Positions 59,401 to 64,000 of a DNA stretch of 64,000 nt are shown here, one piece after another (positions within the stretch are counted from its first letter, which is position 1; every line of letters starts with the position of its first letter). A model generated the notes under the pieces. It saw nothing but the letters and a program-made list of their open reading frames with translations. It was not told where the DNA came from and searched no databases. The DNA is taken from NCBI RefSeq assembly GCF_037038585.1, contig NC_092520.1, positions 148,737,104-148,801,103 of the forward strand. Direction: 5' to 3'. Origin of the DNA: Patagioenas fasciata (lineage: Eukaryota; Chordata; Aves; Columbiformes; Columbidae). Made by a program: the position numbers and the translations under genes.

Positions 59401-62229
59401 ACATGTAAGAAGCTTCTAGAGCTCTGACACTGCTTTGTGCTCCACTGTGCCAGGGAAAGGCCTTGTCTCCCCAGGGTCATTGTTAATATGCTTTGAATAG
59501 GGGACATCCAGCCCACCCATGCTGCTTCTGGAGCTTTAACATCCTTTGTTGGTGAAAGGAAAAAATACTCACAGTCCCACCCAGTTACTGCTGATCATCC
59601 CAGATGTGCCTCGCAGCACAATCCTATCAGTAACTGCCACTTCCCAGGTTGTACAAATGCTTTTCCATGGCATTTGGCTGATTAGTAAGTATGTGCAGCA
59701 GTTCATGATGCTTTGAGGCCTCATCTTTTGTTATCCTCTCACTCTTGAAAGAAGCTCCACAGCCTCTTTGTGAACTTGCTTGTGACTGCTGTGAAATTTA
59801 AGCAAGCGATGTCGCGAACAGAACAGTGTTTGGTATGTCTCTAAAGCAGGGTAGCCCCTCTAGAGAGGCACTGGTGACCAGTACAGGGTAGGCTGGGATG
59901 GTGAGAAGACAGAAATGCCTAGATTATGGGGGCGGGGGGTGCAGAGGGGGAAAGTAGTGCAAAAAAATCTCAGTATGGAGAAAAGAGAATTATGGACAGA
60001 GAGGGAACACCTTGGTGCTTTCCTGTGCTGTGCACCACAAGGTAACGTGCATCAGGTGGTGGCACATGATACACAGAGGTGCTGTTGCACTTTTTTCACA
60101 CACCTGATGTGGGAAGACTCCATGGCAGAACAGAGCATAGGGTGGGCACAAAGTGCTGCTGGGTCCTGCAAGCCAACATGACTCTGCTGTGCAGGCTTAT
60201 TCCAGCCAAAGGCAAAGCTCCTGCTGCCTTTTGTTGCTTATACCTGGATAGAAGAAGGAAGCAGCTTATGACAAACTTGAATGTGTTCCTATCCATTTTG
60301 TGCTGCAGTACATGTAACTGAAGAGGGAAGGAAGACAAAAGAAAAAACAGCTGTAAATGGGTACCCAGTCTCCCTCTTGTAGTGGAGGGAAATACTGCCA
60401 CCGGGTAGGAAGAAAAGAGTCTTGATATTAAATAAGATTGTGCAGTTGAGTTCTGAAATTTTCAATTATAACTGATACTATTGTCCAGTGAGTCACCTTT
60501 TAAGCTTACTCTCCCTGTTAAAATCTCCCCAAAATTACTAATTCCTTGGGATGGGAGCCAGGGTGGAGAAGACAAACATGAGTGAATAAGAGCTACCCAA
60601 ACGCAGCATATGCCCTGTCTAAAGCTAGACCAGCTTGGAGGGAAAGACTGGAACAACTCAGATGGCAGGTTTTAGATGGGAAAAATCCAGGCCCAGGGAC
60701 ATAACGTGACTCAACAGATCTGTTTTATTAGAAGAAATCCTTGCTGTCATGAAACTCTTACAAGAGTGCCTGTGTGAGCTGTATGTACAGGAGCAGGAGC
60801 TCAACCTCACAGCTGTTCCAGGAAGAGGAGTGAATTTATCAGACTTTATATGTGCAGTCTCACGTGTTATGTACTTTGTGTTCATGTTTAATGCTCTACG
60901 TATTACTGATTTTATTGAAGTATCTGTGCATTGAGCTTTATCCAAGAAAAGAATACTATTCTGTACAGAAGACAGCTAAGCCAAAGCATTCTAGAACTGC
61001 CTGCTGCCCAAGAAATAAAGGTCAGGACCATTGTGTTACATTTTAAGTAATCTTAGAAGCAATCTTAACTCATACATCCTTTAGAGAGACTGGTAAAGCT
61101 TCTATCTTGGACTGCCTGGAGACACCCATGCAATCAGGCCTTCAAGAGAGAAGCCTACAACAAGAGTACAAGATGGTATTTCTCCACAGTAAGAGCAATT
61201 AGTTTTAAATGAGAGTCAGAGACAGACTTCTCATCTGACCTAGAGCTGAATAAGCAAACACATACAAGTTAATAAACAAACCAAACTAAATAAAATAACC
61301 TAGCTCTAAGTGCAAAGTCGAAAAAATAACTGGTCTTCTGACAAACTCCTATGTGGATCTAGCAAGGTTCAGCTTGTTATACTCAGTGCTGCAACCACCA
61401 GAATCAGCGACTGTGATAGAAGACTCACTGGGATATAATGGGAAGTGAGGAAATTGGTTTAGCTCTTGCCTGCTCTCAGTAGAGTACTGTAGGAAGCTGA
61501 GAAGTAAAAGGGCATACAACTTCTTAATTCAAAGGGAAAAGAGAGAGATATGCTTGTCTGGATTGCTTCCAGGTAAGAAGGAAGAGTTGTTCCACATACG
61601 TCCATAAAACGACCCATGCTGGATGAAATACCAAGTTCATTGCAGGCATTTCCTTATCAAAGACGCTTGTTCAAGAAGAAAAAAAGGTACATCATAGGGA
61701 AAAAAGAAAAAAAAAAAAAGTCTGACGCTGCTGAGAGATAAGTGAAAGAGGTCATAAGAGTCCACAGTAAGCAAAGGATGCGACTGTAATTATTACAGAC
61801 TGCATGGACCAAGACTAGTAAACAGATAAACCCAGAAGGATCAAAGTGCATACTGAATTCTACAAACAACCTCCTTAAAATATACAGATGGCAGAGTTAT
61901 CTGACATAAGCAGGGATCTCATCGGTTTGGAGAAAAAAAATCTCAGAACTTCAAAAGCATCATCTCTGTCCCTTTAAAAGTAGGTGGCACTCCCGAGCGG
62001 ATCTGCCAGCACTTTGGCATCGGGTAATAATAACGGGAGGGTTTTTAGAAACGGGGATTAAAACAATACTGTGTTGATTGTTTGTTTGTTTTTTCCTGGA
62101 CGCAGCAGAATGGTCATAAAATCTTAAGTAAGCTGGGAATGAATAAACTTTTTAGATTTTGCTTTTAAACAGAGCGCATGTGGCAAAGAAACAGTTCTCT
62201 GTCCCAGAAGTTAACGTAATCTGTAAATC
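56401..62229. other. Intergenic sequence upstream of DENND5B, no gene recognised
   Basis: No coding exon, RNA gene or clear repeat could be supported. Short A/T-rich tracts occur near 58425 and 61680-61720. Distal regulatory elements for DENND5B or ETFBKMT could lie here, but nothing in the sequence alone demonstrates them. Confidence 0.35.
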
Positions 62230-62579
62230 CACCACGGCGCAGCGATGGAGACCACACAAAAGCTAGCCATCAGCCCCTTCTTCCCCTGTCAGCAGACCCT
62301 CACTGGAGTGGGTTTGTTGTCGTTGTTTCGACATTCGGGTCGGGAGAAGAAAAAGCCATTTCTCCCCGCAGAATTCCTGCAGAAAACGCTCTGCGCAGCC
62401 CGGGCGCTGGCTGATGCTCGGCCAGTTCTGGCTGTGGCGCTTCGGGCGCTGCCTCCTAATGGGGGGAGCAACATTTCCGATAGGAAGCGGCATCATCCCT
62501 TCTTTTATTTAAACAAAAGCCAACCTCTTCTGCTCACTCCTCGGAGACGAGGGGGAGAGCTTCAATCATCACACATCTC

Positions 62580-63480
62580 GAGGATCGTGCAAAAAACGTG
62601 AGGCGAAGCCGCCCGGGGCTTTCCCGCATCCCTCCCACCCAAAACGCCGATAAGGGCCGGAAATGTCTCGCTAAAGCCCCGAAGCAGGAGGAGCGGAGCG
62701 AACCGGAGGAGGCGCCGCCGCGGCCGCCCAGGGTTTAAATGCCCCGCGGGGGCGGGCTGGTAGTGCGGTACCGCCCGCTCCGCTCCCTCCGCCCCGCTCA
62801 GCTGACAGCGGAGCCGCTCGGTGCCCGCCGCGGCCTGCGCGCTCCCGCCGGGGATGGGGGCCGGCGCGCCGTGACCGTCCCGCGGGCGCGCCCCCGCGCA
62901 GAGCCGCGCTACCGCAGGGAGCCGCCGCCGCCGGCGGGATGAGCGGGAGCGGCGCCCCCGGGCCCGGTGCGGCGCCCTGTCGCTTCGCCCACTACTTCGT
63001 GCTGTGCGGCATCGACGCGGAGAGCGGGCTGGAGCCCGACGAGCTGGCAGGTGAGCGCTGCCGCCGGGCGCGGCGCGGCGGCCTCGCCCGCAGCCGTACC
63101 GCTGCGGCTCGCCGCGGCCCGGCGGGCTTTTGGGATCCGTTGCTTCAAAATGTCTGCCCCCCCAGCCCCGGGGAGGGGGAGAAGCGAAACGGGGGGGTCA
63201 CCCCGCCGGCAGAAACCGCAGGGAGGGAGCAACTTTGAAGGCTAGCGCATCCGCGGGAGAGCTAGTGGAGCATCCCCGGAGGGCAGCTCCCGCGGGGGGC
63301 GTTTGTCTGTCGGCCGCCGGGATGCGCCCTCCCCCGCCGGCAGGGCTCCGCCGTTGGCCCTGGTCCCTAATGGTGGAAGGGGAAAGGCAGCCCTGGGCGG
63401 GAGGGTATAGCGGCTCTGCCGCGGCCAGCAGGGTGCGATTGACGGGATAAGGGTACGGGGGGTTACGGAATTGAGGGGAG
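62580..63480 (+). promoter_or_regulatory. DENND5B: CpG-island promoter of DENND5B
   Basis: Strong CpG and GC enrichment surrounds the first coding exon. A GC box GGGGGCGGG lies at 62748-62756, about 185 bp before the start codon. A TTTAAA lies just upstream at about 62734 and could act as a weak TATA-like element. The transcription start is not determined. Confidence 0.78.
62939..63050 (+). CDS. DENND5B: DENND5B coding exon 1 (gene continues past the window)
   Basis: DENND5 proteins are DENN-domain exchange factors for Rab GTPases (Rab39 is the recalled partner) on endomembranes; DENND5B is also linked to lipoprotein secretion in mammals. Only the first 37 codons and one base of the next are here. 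They open with a Gly/Pro/Ala-rich leader, [13 protein letters not shown], followed by [20 protein letters not shown] and DELA, matching recalled human [25 protein letters not shown]. Donor GTGAGC at 63051. The avian leader is a few residues shorter than the human one. DENND5A has a similar start, but its neighbours are different, so DENND5B is favoured by synteny. Confidence 0.92.
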
Positions 63481-64000
63481 CGGAATGACCGGGCTTTCTG
63501 TCGGGGCAGTTGCATTTTCATCTCTATTTGCACTAGAAAGGGCGGAGGCGGGGGGGGGTGGTGGGGAATCTGAGAAGAATGGAATAAATTAGTGGAATCG
63601 CATCTTTAATCATGTTGCTTCATTCATATCTTATGTCTATTTGGAAATAGTCTTTCTGCATCGTTCGTTCTTTCTCCATCCCCAAAATGTTACAGAATCA
63701 AAGAATGAAATGCATTTTTAAAAATTTTTTTTGGAGAGTTTATGACTGGTTTTGAGCTGATGATGTTGGGAAAAGGCAGTATTCCTTCCCAAATGTCCGT
63801 TGTGTTTAAATAAAAGGAACTGTTTGTCATTTTTTACACACAAAATGAATAACAGGGCTCAATATCATGGAAGCTAAAGATTTTCTCTCTGAGTTGAGTG
63901 AGAAAGCCCTTAAGTGCTTATGTTTCACTGTTCCGATGTGTTTACACTGCAAGTGAATGGGTTGTGAATGAAACTGAAGGCGGCTGTAGCTGTCACTGTG
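63051..64000 (+). other. DENND5B: Start of DENND5B intron 1
   Basis: CpG-rich to about 63480, then AT-rich. A G-rich stretch (GGCGGAGGCGGGGGGGGG-like) lies at about 63541-63568. No exon is recognised before the window ends. Confidence 0.75.

Noticed and set aside
62245-62942. Frames upstream of DENND5B (62245-62601 and 62739-62942)
   Set aside because: No motif and no splice into the DENND5B frame. The conserved protein begins at 62939, so these are leader or CpG-island frames at most.
1-64000. CRISPR arrays, tRNA, rRNA, operons, phage or bacterial defence systems
   Set aside because: The window is a vertebrate nuclear locus. No regularly spaced repeats with spacers and no tRNA-like cloverleaf sequences were seen. 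The tandem repeats present are a minisatellite and simple sequence.

Overview
The window is bird nuclear DNA. Protein-coding sequence is split into small exons with GT-AG introns. There are three CpG-island promoters, and the interspersed repeats are dominated by CR1 LINEs and avian-type retroviral LTRs. Three host genes can be placed exon by exon from their conserved proteins: AMN1 (+ strand, complete, 7 coding exons, 14537-35910), ETFBKMT (- strand, complete, 3 coding exons plus an inferred non-coding first exon, 40349-47271) and the first coding exon of DENND5B (+ strand, 62939-63050, running off the right edge). From memory, these three genes lie together in the same relative order and orientation on human 12p11.21, so the block is conserved.

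Layout. 1-10.8 kb is a gene-free repeat nest. An old + strand CR1 has been split by a - strand CR1, a roughly 6 kb decayed ERVL-like provirus (itself hit by two later CR1s), an LTR and another CR1. 9.6-14.2 kb carries two pairs of decayed LTRs in opposite orientations; the last one lies just before the AMN1 CpG island. 14.3-35.9 kb is AMN1; its introns hold a minisatellite, several solo LTRs and half of a hAT-like element. 35.9-40.3 kb is the tail-to-tail AMN1/ETFBKMT interval with two palindromic hAT-like elements and an old CR1. 40.3-47.4 kb is ETFBKMT and its promoter. 47.4-62.6 kb is intergenic, with a CR1, a solo LTR, a GTTT-rich tract and no gene I can identify. 62.6-64.0 kb is the DENND5B CpG island, exon 1 and the start of intron 1.

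The three genes do not form a pathway. AMN1 is a leucine-rich-repeat protein related to the yeast mitotic-exit antagonist. ETFBKMT is a mitochondrial lysine methyltransferase acting on the electron-transfer flavoprotein beta subunit. DENND5B is a Rab-activating DENN protein. I see no CRISPR array, tRNA, rRNA or new multi-gene system. The most unusual observations are a ~43-bp micro-inversion between two CR1 copies flanking the provirus, a solo LTR with perfect 6-bp target duplications inside AMN1 and a sister copy at 51.4 kb, a possible env-like tail on the ERVL-like provirus, and a small signal-peptide-like ORF within an ETFBKMT intron. All family assignments come from reading the sequence and recall; no search was run.
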